64,000 nt of DNA from Cyclobacteriaceae bacterium (GCA_012033595.1 JAAUQL010000009.1:1-64000); one strand, 5' to 3'. Numbered from the stretch's first letter, positions 39,073-49,512 are shown. Notes: generated from the sequence alone by a model not told the origin. Numbers and translations are program-made.

Positions 39073-39820
39073 TTTAAATTCCTTTGGCGTCTTCAAAAAG
39101 TTTAGCTGGTCGTTTTTTGATTTGCTGATCAAAATACACCTGTATCTTTTTTTATGTTAAACAAAACTATTAAAAAATTATTTTTTGGCTGGATCAACTT
39201 TAAAATTGTTCCAAGCAAAAAAGTAGTTATTGCCGGAGTACACGCCCCGGTTCTCTGATTTCTTATTTTAGTTTTTAATTAAAAAATTAAATAAGGATTA
39301 TAATATAGAAATATTGCAAATGCTAAGTCAAGCAGATGGAGCATTATGGAGATTGGGCATGTGATATTGATATACAAAAAATTGGGGAGTTGTCAGGTGC
39401 AAAACCGACAGTGATATGTTGTTCTTTGATGATATTTGCCCTCAGGCATGTCCAAATTGTACTGCCCGGTAACGAAATTTGGAGTAAGCCATGTTTTTGG
39501 GCAATATGGATATTCGCTTCATGAAAATGAAGTATTTTGGATGGACAGATGAGCATTTGAAGCGAAAATGATACGAAATACTGTTAAAAAAGCTATCCAC
39601 CTTTCGGCGGATTTAATTCAACACGCAGGAGACGTAAACCGGGCGGTGAAGGTAAATCCAACTTTTGTACATTTACTAAAAAATTGTAACGTTTTGATAC
39701 GTTTGAGCATTGATTTGCCGGCATACATATATTGCCACCGATGTGTAAAAGCAAATTGCTCAATATTGCTTTCAAAGAATCTATTATTCAGGAAATGATT
39801 TAAACGAAATTAAAAATAAT
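39073..39820. other. AT-rich gene-free stretch upstream of the rhamnosidase
   Basis: About 750 bases with clearly lower GC than neighbouring genes. It contains short ORFs (39336-39524 and 39508-39570 plus) whose translations I cannot place. They may be debris of a degraded gene. I see no promoter box that fits the rhamnosidase start. Confidence 0.4.
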
Positions 39821-42207
39821 ATGAAAATTAAATGCAAACTTTTTTTACTACTAGTTTTAAGCACTTTTTGGCACACTCAAATATTTGCTCAACATGCTAC
39901 TGAGATATCTCCAAAATTGGTTCGTGAAAAGTGGGATGCTAAATGGATAGCTCATCCACGAAGTAATGAACAATTTGGCGTGTATAATTTTCGTAAAGCA
40001 TTCGAGCTAAAACAGGCACCCAAAAAATTCATTATTCACATATCTGCCGATAACAGGTATTGGTTATACATAAATGGAAAACGCATCTGTACAGGTCCTG
40101 CAAAAGGCGATGTTGCCAATTGGAATTTTGAGAGTTTGGAAATATCAGGTCATTTAAGAAAAGGAACTAATGTTTTGGCTGTTACTGTATGGAATCAAGG
40201 AGATTACAGGGCGGCATGGCAACAGACTTATAAAACAGGATTGGTGGTACAGGGAAACTCATCGGTCGAAGCCATTTTAAATACAAATGAGACGTGGAAG
40301 GTGGCTGAAAATAACGCATACTACCCGTTGTACGATGGGTATAAATTCATAGGAGCCAGAGAGGCATTTTTGCAGTAAAATTTCCATTTGGATGGGAAAA
40401 ACCAGATGCTGATGAGAGTTATTTTGTCAAGGCTGTTGTGTCGGAAGATGCAGTTCCTTCGGGGTTTAGCGGTAATTATGCCAGAAAACTGATTCAAAGT
40501 ACCATTCCATTACCCGAAGAAAAACATCAGCGTTTTGCCTCGATAAGGAAAATGGAAAACATTAATTATTCAGACAATTTTATTAAAGGAAACGGAGATT
40601 TAGAAATATATCCCTGGGGGAAGATAACAATCTTAATTGACCAGGAACATCTGACAACCGCTTATCCCGAGTTATTGTTGAGTGGCGGGAAAGGTTCAAG
40701 AATAACTCTAACCTATATGGAAGCCCCATTTATCGACGTTGACAAGGAATATAAAGGCAACAGAAATGAAATAGAAGGAAAAAAGATTCATGGCTATTTT
40801 GACATAATTTATCCAAACGGTGATAGCAATATCCTTTATCGCCCCTTGTATTACCGGACATTTCGCTATGTGCAAGTTGACATTGAAAACTACCTTCAAC
40901 CACTCATTATCCACGATTTTTCTTCAAAGTTTACAGGGTATCCTTTTAAAAAAATAGCACACTTTCAAAGCAGTGATTCCACACTAGCAGATATATGGAA
41001 TACTGGTTGGCGTACTGCCAGACTATGCGCTTACGACAGCTATATGGACTGCCCGTACTATGAACAGCTACAGTATATTGGCGATACCCGCATTCAGGCA
41101 TTAATTTCATTATATATGACGGGAGATGACCGTTTGATGAGAAATGCTATTAGTCAATTTCATAATTCACAAATTGATGAGGGGCTTACTCAAAGTCGCT
41201 ATCCTGGCATTTTTAAGCAGGTAATACCTCCTTTCTCCTTGTTTTGGACACTAATGGTTCACGATTATTGGATGCATAAACAAGATGATGCATTTGTTAA
41301 GCAATTTCTCAAGGGGATTTTAGACGTTTTGGAATGGCATAAAAGCAAGATTGATGAGGAATCGGGTATGTTGGGCAAGTTGGATTTCTGGAATTTTGTT
41401 GACTGGCCAAAAGAATGGCCATGGCTGGGTTACGATGAGGTTAGTGGACTGCCCAAGGGTTCGAGCAATGGTAATTCCGCTATTCATACCTTACAATATG
41501 TTTATGCCATCAATCAATTAGTTGAGATGTTTGATGCTTTTGGTATGTCTGAAGAGGCAAATGAGTATAAAAAAATTGCCTCGTCACTAAAGGAGAATAC
41601 CTACCGACTATGTTGGGACAACCAAAGAATGATGATGGCTAGCTTACCTAATAAAAACGAATTTAGCCAGCATGCAAATGTTTTGTCTGTTCTATCCGGA
41701 ATCCCTGATAATATTGATGCAAAAGATTTATTGACACGCACAATTAATGACACAAGCCTTGTTGAATGTACGGTGTATTACCGGTTTTATTTAAACCAAG
41801 CATTGAGGCAGGCAGGGATGGGGGATAAATACATTGAAATGTTAAGTCCCTGGCGAGATATGTTGTCGATTGGTCTAACCACTTTTGCCGAAAAACCTGA
41901 GCCAAGCCGGTCTGATTGCCATGCATGGAGCGCCAGTCCAAATTATGATTTACTAGCCACCGTTTTAGGGGTGCGGCCAGGGAGTCCCGGTTTTAAGACA
42001 GTAAAGATTGAACCGCACCTGGGAGCACTTTCATTTGCTAAAGGGAAGGTGCCTTGTCCACAAGGTATAATTGAGATTAAAATTGAAAGGCAAAATGAAA
42101 AAAAGATGGAAGCCCTTATTAAAATTCCTAAAGGGATGCATGGCACATTTTTATGGAATGGAGAGCTAATCCCTATTTCGGAAGGAGAGCAGATAGTTAC
42201 GAGATAA
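39821..42207 (+). CDS. Exported alpha-L-rhamnosidase-like enzyme (GH78), frameshifted
   Basis: A protein of about 795 residues predicted to release terminal alpha-L-rhamnose. A signal peptide (LFLLLVLSTFWHTQIFAQ) is followed by the rhamnosidase N-terminal carbohydrate-binding fold (ISADNRYWLYINGKRICTGP). The six-hairpin barrel has the family segment DSYMDCPYYEQLQYIGDTRI (about residue 405 after repair) and the C-terminal segment RPGSPGFKTVKIEPHLG. The ORF breaks at TTTTT (40367-40371); one more T reads AFFAVKFPFGWEKPDADESY. Codons are notably A/T-ending compared with neighbours, and long non-coding AT-rich flanks lie on both sides, which suggests horizontal acquisition. There is no T9SS tail and no susCD nearby. 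Confidence 0.85.
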
Positions 42208-42414
42208 AAGAAAGTGCGACAATGTCAATCTATAATAAGCGGTATAAAATACAGAAGTTTAGGTAGTTATGCATAAAACATCACTCGCATCAAAGGTCGT
42301 TGCACCTTGATATTAAGGGAGCTCTAATTGCCCAATTTCATGCCGCTGAGCGTTGTGGGCATGCCGATCACGATAACAAGCAACCGAATAATGATTGAAT
42401 AACAGGAATCGTAT

Positions 42415-42654
42415 TCAAATGCAAAGGAAATATTTGGTACTCCCAATGATTGAGCAGATTTCATTTTGGCTTCTCTCTGGTCTGGCTCCGCTTGCTGCAT
42501 TTTCGCCGGTATTGACCACCGTTACTTCAAAATATTGCTACTCTACTTCATAGATCAATTCTTGTTCACTTAGTCCATCTATGGAACTGAAATAAATGAC
42601 AGCGGAGGCGATGGCTGCCAACGCAATAGCCGAAATGATGATGCTCTTTTTTAT
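42415..42654 (-). pseudogene. Remnant of an RND/HlyD-type membrane-fusion protein
   Basis: Read on the minus strand, an 80-codon frame starts with ATA where ATG would be expected (ATA AAA AAG AGC) and encodes a lysine start, a hydrophobic helix (SIIISAIALAAIASAVIYFS) and LIYEVE-stop-QYFEVTVVNTGE. A helix followed by a short YEVxxGxFEVxVxxTGE-like strand is the N-terminus of periplasmic adaptor subunits. A TAG interrupts it at codon 39, and after SGARPERSQNE it loses similarity and stops. The rest of the gene is absent. The identification rests on about 55 residues. Confidence 0.45.
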
Positions 42655-42865
42655 GTTATGGGTTTATAATACCATTCAGACCTGAGCCCGAAACAAAAAA
42701 ATGTCTGGAGAGCCAAATGGTAATAAGGAACAGATATGGTCAAATTTACTCAAATACCAGATGCCTGGCAATGAGTGGAAAGTAGAAAATGGACTAACTA
42801 TAATAGCCCAAAAATGGAAACAGACGGTATAAAACCGCCTGTTTACCCTATCAAATGAAGAGGAG

Positions 42866-42893
42866 TATCCTTCAACCTGTTAATTGAAGGATA
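42866..42893. other. Nine-base hairpin in a 795-base gap
   Basis: TATCCTTCA (42866-42874) pairs perfectly with TGAAGGATA (42885-42893), with no T-run on the plus side. Just upstream, CAGACGGT/ACCGCCTG (42821-42841) forms another imperfect hairpin after a 43-codon ORF (42701-42832) that I cannot assign. The gap 42208-43002 holds these and the adaptor remnant. Confidence 0.35.
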
Positions 42894-43002
42894 AAATAAG
42901 GTAAACAAGCAAAGGATCGGGATTTATTTTACCTCTAACTAATTAAATCTGATTTCTGAAACAAATTAAGAAATTGATCGCCTTGCTTGTTACCTTATAT
43001 CT

Positions 43003-43710
43003 TTATAGATGCAGCCCGCATTCGGTTTTTACCGTTTGAGCCCACCTGCCTTTTCTTTTTTTTCCTTTCAATGTACAATGTTTACACCCTATCGATTCAT
43101 AGCCTAGAGGTTTGAGCGGATGCATTGGCAAATTGTTTTTTTCTATTACACCAAGAGCCTCTTCTTCGCTCACATCAAGGATAGGGTAAAACTTGATGAC
43201 CCCCTTTTTTACTTCAAAAATATTCAGATTTTCCCTGTGGCTGCTTTGCCAGGACATCAATCCTGAAATCCAAACTTCATACTTGTCGCGGATTTTTTCA
43301 AAAGGTTCCACCTTGTTTATATGGCAACATTGGTCAGGGTCGTAACGCCACAATTCACCTATTCTGGAATATTCGTTTTGATCTATATCCGGTGTAATGC
43401 TAATTACATTTAGGTCGAACAAGTTAGTAAGTTTTTCTTTATAATCCAGCGTTTCCTGGAAATGATATGTAGTATCGATGAAATGAACCGGTTGTTTGAT
43501 GCCCGCCTGGTGAAAAAGAAACAATTGGTAAACTGCCGTTGTGCCAAATGAGGAAGTCAACAATACCTTGTCAAAATCTTTGTAGATCTCCTGTATTCGC
43601 TCCACCGGGGTGAGCTTTTTGTACTTTTCGTTCAGCTCGTCCAAATCAGGTTCTGATCCGGTCGCTGAGGTATATTTGGCGGGTACGTTATCTTGCAGTG
43701 CTGCTGGCAT
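43003..43710 (-). CDS. cysH: Phosphoadenylyl/adenylyl-sulfate reductase (Fe-S type)
   Basis: A 235-residue enzyme that reduces APS or PAPS to sulfite. The PP-loop-like segment LLTSSFGTTAVYQLFL and the substrate-binding HFIDTTYHFQETLDY are near residues 50 and 75. The pair DQCCHINKVEPF and the later GCKHCTLKG supply four cysteines for a [4Fe-4S] cluster, which points to the APS-reductase type. The C-terminal catalytic motif is KTECGLHL at the very end. I start at MPAALQDN, immediately after the met8 stop; the ORF-track start lies inside met8. It is the last gene of the operon. Confidence 0.92.
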   Translation of the reverse strand: MPAALQDNVPAKYTSATGSEPDLDELNEKYKKLTPVERIQEIYKDFDKVLLTSSFGTTAVYQLFLFHQAGIKQPVHFIDTTYHFQETLDYKEKLTNLFDLNVISITPDIDQNEYSRIGELWRYDPDQCCHINKVEPFEKIRDKYEVWISGLMSWQSSHRENLNIFEVKKGVIKFYPILDVSEEEALGVIEKNNLPMHPLKPLGYESIGCKHCTLKGKKRKGRWAQTVKTECGLHL

Positions 43711-43711
43711 G

Positions 43712-44302
43712 TTACGTCGTTGTTTTTTTTGATAAAAACGAAGCGGTAAGCTCGTTGAGGGCATTTACCTTTAGCTGGAAATCTCCTTTTAGCCCATTGC
43801 GATAATTGTGCAGGTTGTCGATCAGTTCCTGAAGGTTTTCCGGAAGAACATCTTCGAGAAATTCCCGAAATCGTTTTGCAAAAGTCGGGGACTTGCCGTT
43901 GGTGCTGATGCCGATTTTAAGATCGCCCTTTTGCACCACCGATCCCAGGTAGAAGTCGCAGAGATCTGGTGTATCTGCCACATTGGTCAATATCCGCTTT
44001 TTACGTGCTTCCACTTTGATGCGCTCATGTAGTTGGCGGTCGTCAGTGGCTAGTATCAGCAGGTCAAACCCCTCCAGATCGCTGGTAAAAAACTTTCGCA
44101 ACAGCAGTTTAATGTTGCTGTTTGCTGCGGCAAGTCGCACTATTTCATCACATATGCGGTCGGCTATGATGGTGACCCTGGCTGCAGGGCTGCTTTTGAG
44201 CAAGGCCTCCAACTTTTCCAAACCAACATTGCCCCCACCCACCAGCAGGGTGTGCAGGTTTTCCAGTTTTAGAAATATCGGATAAAGTTTGTTCTGTCCC
44301 AT
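43712..44302 (-). CDS. Precorrin-2 dehydrogenase / sirohydrochlorin ferrochelatase (Met8/CysG N-terminal type)
   Basis: A 196-residue enzyme performing the last steps of siroheme synthesis. The NAD-binding motif LLVGGGNVGLEKLEALL is at residues 18-34, and the family segments VADTPDLCDFYLGSVVQKGD and GISTNGKSPTFAKRFREFLE follow. The residue corresponding to the catalytic aspartate is in NVADTPDLCDF. It lies eight bases downstream of cobA and directly upstream of cysH. It makes the cofactor for the sulfite reductase in the same operon. Confidence 0.9.
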   Translation of the reverse strand: MGQNKLYPIFLKLENLHTLLVGGGNVGLEKLEALLKSSPAARVTIIADRICDEIVRLAAANSNIKLLLRKFFTSDLEGFDLLILATDDRQLHERIKVEARKKRILTNVADTPDLCDFYLGSVVQKGDLKIGISTNGKSPTFAKRFREFLEDVLPENLQELIDNLHNYRNGLKGDFQLKVNALNELTASFLSKKTTT

Positions 44303-44310
44303 CGTGGTTG

Positions 44311-45081
44311 TTATTGGATATATTCACTTAGCAGATGAGCAAAAGCATCTTTTTTAGTATGTCTCACAATTTCGCCAATCACTATGATGGCCGGCGAGCT
44401 CAAACCCAATATTTTTGCCTCTTCTGAAATCGTAGAAACAGTCCCCAGACCCAACTTTTCGTCAGGCCGGGAACCGTTTTGTACGATAGCTACAGGAGTG
44501 TTGTGTTTGTTCAAATCCCTAAATACGTTCAGGATTTCTTCCAGTTTTTTCATGCCCATCAATATGACTATGGTGGCGCTCGACTGCGCTGCCAGGTGGA
44601 GATCGTGGGTGAGCCTGCCAGATCGCGTAGTGCCTGTCACCACCCAAAAGCTTTCGGCCACACCCCGATGCGTGAGCGGTATATGCTGCATGGCAGGCAC
44701 CGCAAGTGCACTACTGATACCCGGCACAAATGCCGTGGCGATGCCATGGTGTTGAGCCACTTCCATTTCTTCCAGCCCGCGCCCAAAGACGAAAGGGTCG
44801 CCGCCTTTGAGGCGCACTACATGGCCGTGGCTCCTGGTATATTTTACGATAAGGCTGTTTATTTCTTCTTGCTGCGCACTATGCATACCGGCACGCTTGC
44901 CCACAAATAGCCTGAGCGCCCTGTCGGGCACATACGAAAGCAGAGCCTCATTGACGAGGGCATCGTACAATACCACATCGGCATCGGCAAGGGCTTTGAT
45001 GGCTTTTACCGTGATGAGTTCTTCATCGCCGGGGCCTGCTCCTACCAGGGTAAGTTTGGGTATGCGTTCCTTTTGTTCCAT
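44311..45081 (-). CDS. cobA: Uroporphyrinogen-III C-methyltransferase
   Basis: A 256-residue SAM-dependent methyltransferase that converts uroporphyrinogen III to precorrin-2, the branch point to siroheme. It has the family motifs LTLVGAGPGDEELITVKAIK, VVRLKGGDPFVFGRGLEEME and VPGISSALAVPAMQHIPLTH, and the end SPAIIVIGEIVRH. It overlaps the sulfite reductase stop by one base (the ATG shares it) and precedes the ferrochelatase gene, so the siroheme pathway is complete from uroporphyrinogen III within two genes. Confidence 0.95.
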   Translation of the reverse strand: MEQKERIPKLTLVGAGPGDEELITVKAIKALADADVVLYDALVNEALLSYVPDRALRLFVGKRAGMHSAQQEEINSLIVKYTRSHGHVVRLKGGDPFVFGRGLEEMEVAQHHGIATAFVPGISSALAVPAMQHIPLTHRGVAESFWVVTGTTRSGRLTHDLHLAAQSSATIVILMGMKKLEEILNVFRDLNKHNTPVAIVQNGSRPDEKLGLGTVSTISEEAKILGLSSPAIIVIGEIVRHTKKDAFAHLLSEYIQ

Positions 45082-47203
45082 TAAACCGCTTTTTCGGTCT
45101 GACTTTCCCGCACTTCTTTTATTTGATTTAGAAAGCCCTTCGCCCTTTGATAAAATGTATTGGCAAAATCTTGGTCCGGCTCGTGTTTGTTGATCTGCAA
45201 CACATGTTCTTTAAAACTGCCTTCTGCGAATTTGAAGGTGCCAGGCTCAACAAATATTCTGTCAAAATCCTGGATCACACTCATTTGAGAGCTGTTTTTA
45301 ACATTTTCGCCCAATAGCATCGCTTTGGCGCTATTCACAAATACGTTGTAGCTGTGGTAGATGGAGTCGGCATAGTTGCCATTTTCCAAGGCCATTGCAG
45401 ACCAGCCGAGTTTCTCTTCGGAGTCGAACAGCAAGGTAGAAACCAGGTCGATAATCACTCCCGCGCATTCCCCAACCGCCGTTTCCACAGCAAAATCTTC
45501 ATTTTTCCCCAGTCGATATAGTCAGAAGGCGTTACCGTGCTCAATTCTGCAAGCGGTTTCAGCAGGGTGTAAAAATACATTTTACCTTGTCGCTTAAAAT
45601 AGTCCTTGTAGTATTCACCATCCAGGCTGTTGCTGTCGTAGTCGTCGAGTAGAGAACGGAGCACTTCCGGTCCTCTTTTGCTGGGCACTTTTATTACCCT
45701 GTCGGCTACTTCACCTTCGCCATCGGTATTGACTCCACCACCGAGCATCACCTGAATAGCAGGCAATACATGCTCGCCATTTTTGATGGAGCTGCCATGC
45801 AATCCTATGGCCGCCATACCGTGCTGACCGCAAGAATTGGGGCAACCGCTTATTTTAATTTTGATGTCCTGGTTGTGGATCAGATCAGGATACTCGTTTC
45901 TGATCACGTCTTCCAGGGCTTTGGCTATGCCTGTACTGCTGGAAATACCCAGGTTGCAGGTGTCGGTGCCCGGGCAGGCGGTGATGTCTGCTGTAGAGTC
46001 GAAGCCCGGCTCTGCCAGACCTGCCGCATTCAGTTCGTTGAAGAGCGGCTTCAGCGCTTCTTTGGTAACGAACTTGAGCAAATAGCCTTGGTTGACCGTG
46101 ACCCGGATGTCGTTTCCGGCGTATTTCTCGGCAATGTCAGCAAATGTTCTGGCCAGATCAGACGACATGTCGCCCAACAGCAACTTTACATACACGCCGT
46201 AGTAGCCTTTTTGCTTTTGTTCGAACACATTGGTTTGATACCATTGATCAAATTTTTTGACATCGTGCACCTCCACCTGGCCATAGTCCGCATGAGCTGG
46301 CAAAGCAGGAATGGCATCAAAAGACTCATGATCTATTGTGTATGTTTTTACCTTCAGGGCTTTTTGTTCTTCGGCTACCAGTCGCAGCAGTTCTTGAAGC
46401 CCCAGGTCATTCAGTAAAAATTTCAATCGTGCCTTTTGTCTTCGCGCACGCTCACCATAGCGGTCGAAAACACGCAACAGGCCTTCGGTAAAGGGGATAA
46501 GTTGGTCTTCGGGCAAAAAGTCATAGGCCAGTTGCGCCAGGAAGGGCTGGGCTCCCAGCCCACCTCCCACATAAACTTTGAACCCGCGGACTTCTTTGCC
46601 ATCGATGGTTTTTATCTTTGGAATTGCGCCCACATCATGTATGAAAGCAAAAGCAGAATCTTCGGTGCTTGACGAAAGGGCGATTTTGAATTTGCGCCCC
46701 ATTTCCTGGCAAACGGGATTGCGCAAGAAATATTCGAAAACGGCATGGGCGTATGGGCTTACGTCAAATGGCTCGTTGGGGTCGATGCCAGCTTTGTCTG
46801 AGGCCGTGACGTTGCGAACGGTATTGCCGCAGGCTTCACGGATGGTGATGTTGTCTTGTTCCAGTTTGGCCCATAGTTCCGGCGTTTTATCCAGGCTTAC
46901 GTAGTGGATTTGTATGTCCTGCCGGGTAGTAGCGTGCAATTTGCTGCTGGCAAATTCATCGGACAGATCGGCGATTTTTCGCAATTGTCTGAAGGTCATT
47001 TTGCCGTAAGGGATTTTGATGCGGACCATCTGCACCCCGGGTTGTCGCTGGCCATATACCCCCCTGGCCAGGCGAATACTCCTAAATTTCTCATCGTCGA
47101 TTTGCAGGTTGCGAAATTGCGATATCTTGTTGGCCAGATCGATAATATCGTTTTCGACCACCGGATTTTCCAAATTTTCTAATTCACTTCTAAAGCTAAG
47201 CAT
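45081..47203 (-). CDS. Siroheme sulfite/nitrite reductase with C-terminal HEPN domain, frameshifted
   Basis: A protein of about 708 residues. The reductase part has ferredoxin-like half domains (RIKIPYGKMTFRQLRKIADL), a siroheme/[4Fe-4S] cysteine set CPGTDTCNLG and KISGCPNSCGQHGMA, and the ATTRQDIQIHYV segment. The ORF track splits it at 45455-45488. One more A in coding-strand AAAAA (plus 45502-45506) reads DWGKNEDFAVETAVGECAGV and fuses on a helical HEPN-type domain of about 140 residues (SIYHSYNVFVNSAKAMLLGE). Operon context with cysH makes sulfite the likely substrate. I start at MLSFRSEL; an earlier ATG (47227) abuts the leader terminator. Confidence 0.9.
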
Positions 47204-47227
47204 GGTTCTTTTGATTTTTTGGGACAT

Positions 47228-47260
47228 AAAAAAGCCTTCCCCCGATTTTGAGAAAGGCTA
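47228..47260 (-). terminator. Intrinsic terminator directly before the sulfite reductase gene (attenuator)
   Basis: On the minus strand AGCCTTTCTC pairs with GGGGGAAGGCT (ten pairs counting two G-U), with a loop of about seven bases, followed by TTTTTT. It ends at the first possible start codon of the sulfite reductase. No gene lies just upstream in this direction except Fur, about 330 bases away, so a role as a regulated leader terminator is more likely than ending Fur transcription. Confidence 0.65.
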
Positions 47261-47470
47261 GAGATACATCTATTTTTTTTGATTCTAATACTAAAACATT
47301 AGAGAAATAAACCTTCATAACCTTTCCCGGAAAATGGCATAGGACAACACCAGTACCAGCAGGCACATCGCTTAGATGCTGAGATTTTTTGATTTACGGG
47401 ATCAATAATAAGGTTCATTGGATGATTTTTCTACAATCGAATTGCAATTTTACAGCAATAAAAATTTAAT
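47261..47470 (-). promoter_or_regulatory. Structured leader of the sulfate-reduction operon, unidentified
   Basis: The minus strand contains a hairpin CATC-taagc-GATG, then GGTACTGGTGTTGTCC and TTTTCCGGGAAAGGTTATG, and AACCTT at the 5' side that can pair with AAGGTT at the 3' side to close a junction. The 3' part resembles the P4/P1 end of SAM-I leaders, but the conserved GGCAACC core and GAGGG segment are absent. I therefore do not name a riboswitch class. Confidence 0.4.
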
Positions 47471-47586
47471 TGCAATAATACCTACGATTAATTTGTTTTA
47501 CGGTATAATATTTTGGCGAAATTATGAATATTAAATGATTCTTTTGTCGGCTCAATGACTATGTGACATGGGTCACAAACCAAAAA

Positions 47587-48048
47587 TCAATATTGATCAC
47601 CACTTTTCTTGGGTACGTTCAATTTACCATAGAAATATAGCGAATGGCTGGACACGGTAAAGTTGAACGTTTCCTCTACAAGTTTCTGAATCTCCATTAC
47701 CCTCGGGTCACAAAACTCAAATATCTGGCCGGTATCGGTACAGATTACATGGTCGTGCTGCCTGAAACCGTGCGACTTTTCGTATAGCGACAGGTTCTTG
47801 CCAAATTGGTGTCTTTTTACCAATTCACATTCCAACAGCAAATCCAGGGTGTTGTAAACGGTGGCACGACTCACACGATAATTTTTGTTTTTCATATTGA
47901 TGTAGAGCGATTCTACATCGAAGTGGCCTTGATTGGTATATATTTCCTCAAGAATGGCAAAGCGCTCCGGTGTTTTGCGCAATTCCTTTTCTTCCAAATA
48001 TTTTCGGAACAGTTCCTTTATTTCTTCAAACTTGTCTGGGGCAATCAT
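47587..48048 (-). CDS. fur: Fur-family metal-dependent transcriptional regulator
   Basis: A 153-residue repressor. The winged-helix N-terminal domain has [20 protein letters not shown] and the recognition helix region [20 protein letters not shown]. The C-terminal metal and dimer domain has [20 protein letters not shown]. It has no CxxC zinc pair at the C-terminus. Fur/Zur/PerR subtype cannot be told with confidence. It lies upstream of, and in the same direction as, the sulfate operon, separated by that operon's leader. Confidence 0.88.
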   Translation of the reverse strand: MIAPDKFEEIKELFRKYLEEKELRKTPERFAILEEIYTNQGHFDVESLYINMKNKNYRVSRATVYNTLDLLLECELVKRHQFGKNLSLYEKSHGFRQHDHVICTDTGQIFEFCDPRVMEIQKLVEETFNFTVSSHSLYFYGKLNVPKKSGDQY

Positions 48049-48320
48049 GCTGTCTTTATTAGGCTTTTTAGGCTGTCAAACATCAAAATTAGTTTTTTAA
48101 TATCTGAGCTAATAGCGATTCATGCTAATTGTTGGAATTCACCAATGTATATAATCATTTTATGGTCTTTATGTTTGAGGTTTTAAGTGGTAAACTGCCT
48201 GCCACTGTTCCCCTGCCGGTTTGAGATCGCGACAGATTTTAGTATCCTTGCTTAGGTACTTTATCATTTAAAAAGATAAAAGCGGGTATATTGCAGGATC
48301 AACGAACATTATACTTCGCT

Positions 48321-48572
48321 ATGATAAAACGTGCGATATCCGGCATGCTCATTGGTTTGGTCAGATTTTATCAGGGCGCGATTTCGCCCTTGTTTCCCAG
48401 CACCTGCCGCTATACGCCTACTTGCTCGCAATACATGGTCGAAGCAATTAAAATCCATGGACCGGGCAGGGGCTTTATATTAGGCATCAGGCGATTTGGT
48501 CGTTGCCACCCCTGGGGCGGCAGTGGCTATGATCCGGTACCACACAAAAATCACCATCATGACAAAAAATAA
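48321..48572 (+). CDS. yidD: Membrane protein insertion efficiency factor YidD
   Basis: An 83-residue protein from MIKRAISGM. It has the signature [20 protein letters not shown] and [20 protein letters not shown], with the invariant cysteines. YidD aids YidC-dependent insertion of inner-membrane proteins. The ORF-track TTG start ten codons upstream is unneeded. The tail (NHHHDKK) overlaps the next gene by 14 bases. Confidence 0.94.
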   Translation: MIKRAISGMLIGLVRFYQGAISPLFPSTCRYTPTCSQYMVEAIKIHGPGRGFILGIRRFGRCHPWGGSGYDPVPHKNHHHDKK

Positions 48573-49512
48573 GATTCCCGTCACCATTGTCACAGGTTTT
48601 CTCGGAGCCGGAAAAACCACCTTGCTCAATGGCCTGATAGAAGCACATCCTCAAACAAAATTTGCCATTATTGAAAATGAGTTTGGCGATATTCCCATAG
48701 ACCAGGAGTTGGTGATCAATGCTAAAGACGGCATATTCGAGATGTCGAATGGTTGTATTTGTTGTTCGCTCAATACCGAGCTGGGAGAATTGCTGCGAAA
48801 GTTATCTGATGATGCCTATCAATTTGACCACCTCATCATTGAGACTACGGGCATAGCTGAGCCAGATGGCATTGCGGCGGCTTTTGTTGGTGCCAACAAA
48901 GCCACCCGTTTTTACCTTGATGGAACCATTTGCCTGGCCGATGCCCGGGATATTGTTAAAAACCTGCAAGAGCGCGGCGAAGCAATCAAGCAAGTCTCTT
49001 TTGCTGACCTCATAGTACTGAACAAGACGGATCTGGTAGATATGCCGGAAAGGGAAATGGCCATCGCACACATAAAAAAATTCAACGCAGAAGCGCCTGT
49101 TATCGAAACACAGTATGGGAAATTGCCGCCGGAAAGCTTGAAACTCCAGGCCTATGATGGCCTTAAGCTGGAAAACACACTGCTCAACCCACAACATCAC
49201 CATCACCACAACGAACTCGTCGCGCACAGTTTCGAATTTGGAGCGCCTCTACTTGCCGACAAGTTCGAGCATTGGATAAATATGTTGCTATTTTTAAGCG
49301 GATATCAGATTTATCGGATCAAGGGAATACTTCAGTTGGAAGGAGAAAGCCACAAAGTGGTTTTTCAATCGGTACGTTCCAACAGCAAAATAGATTTGGG
49401 GAGTCAGTGGCAGCCTGGAGAAATCCGCAAAAGCAAAATTGTATTTATTGGCCACAACATCAAAAAGGAGCCATTGGAGAAAGGCCTTAAAGGATGCATG
49501 AAGCGGACTTGA
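48559..49512 (+). CDS. CobW/COG0523-family metallochaperone GTPase
   Basis: A 317-residue P-loop GTPase from MTKNKIPVT. Walker A is [18 protein letters not shown], the metal-binding motif CxCC is [16 protein letters not shown], and Walker B-like [11 protein letters not shown] and NKTD (VLNKTDLVD) follow. A histidine-rich loop ([11 protein letters not shown]) near residue 215 and a CobW_C domain complete it. Family members move zinc or other metals to target enzymes. The start overlaps yidD. No Zur box or zinc-target gene is visible beside it, so the metal is unknown. Confidence 0.92.
   Translation: MTKNKIPVTIVTGFLGAGKTTLLNGLIEAHPQTKFAIIENEFGDIPIDQELVINAKDGIFEMSNGCICCSLNTELGELLRKLSDDAYQFDHLIIETTGIAEPDGIAAAFVGANKATRFYLDGTICLADARDIVKNLQERGEAIKQVSFADLIVLNKTDLVDMPEREMAIAHIKKFNAEAPVIETQYGKLPPESLKLQAYDGLKLENTLLNPQHHHHHNELVAHSFEFGAPLLADKFEHWINMLLFLSGYQIYRIKGILQLEGESHKVVFQSVRSNSKIDLGSQWQPGEIRKSKIVFIGHNIKKEPLEKGLKGCMKRT

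Noticed and set aside
47360-47400. Apparent 23S rRNA-like word (GCATCTAAGC) in the sulfate-operon leader
   Set aside because: The match is about ten bases and does not continue; it is part of a small hairpin.
47261-47470. SAM-I (S-box) riboswitch upstream of the sulfite reductase
   Set aside because: Only the 3' end is reminiscent; the GGCAACC and GAGGG core elements are missing, so I do not claim the class.
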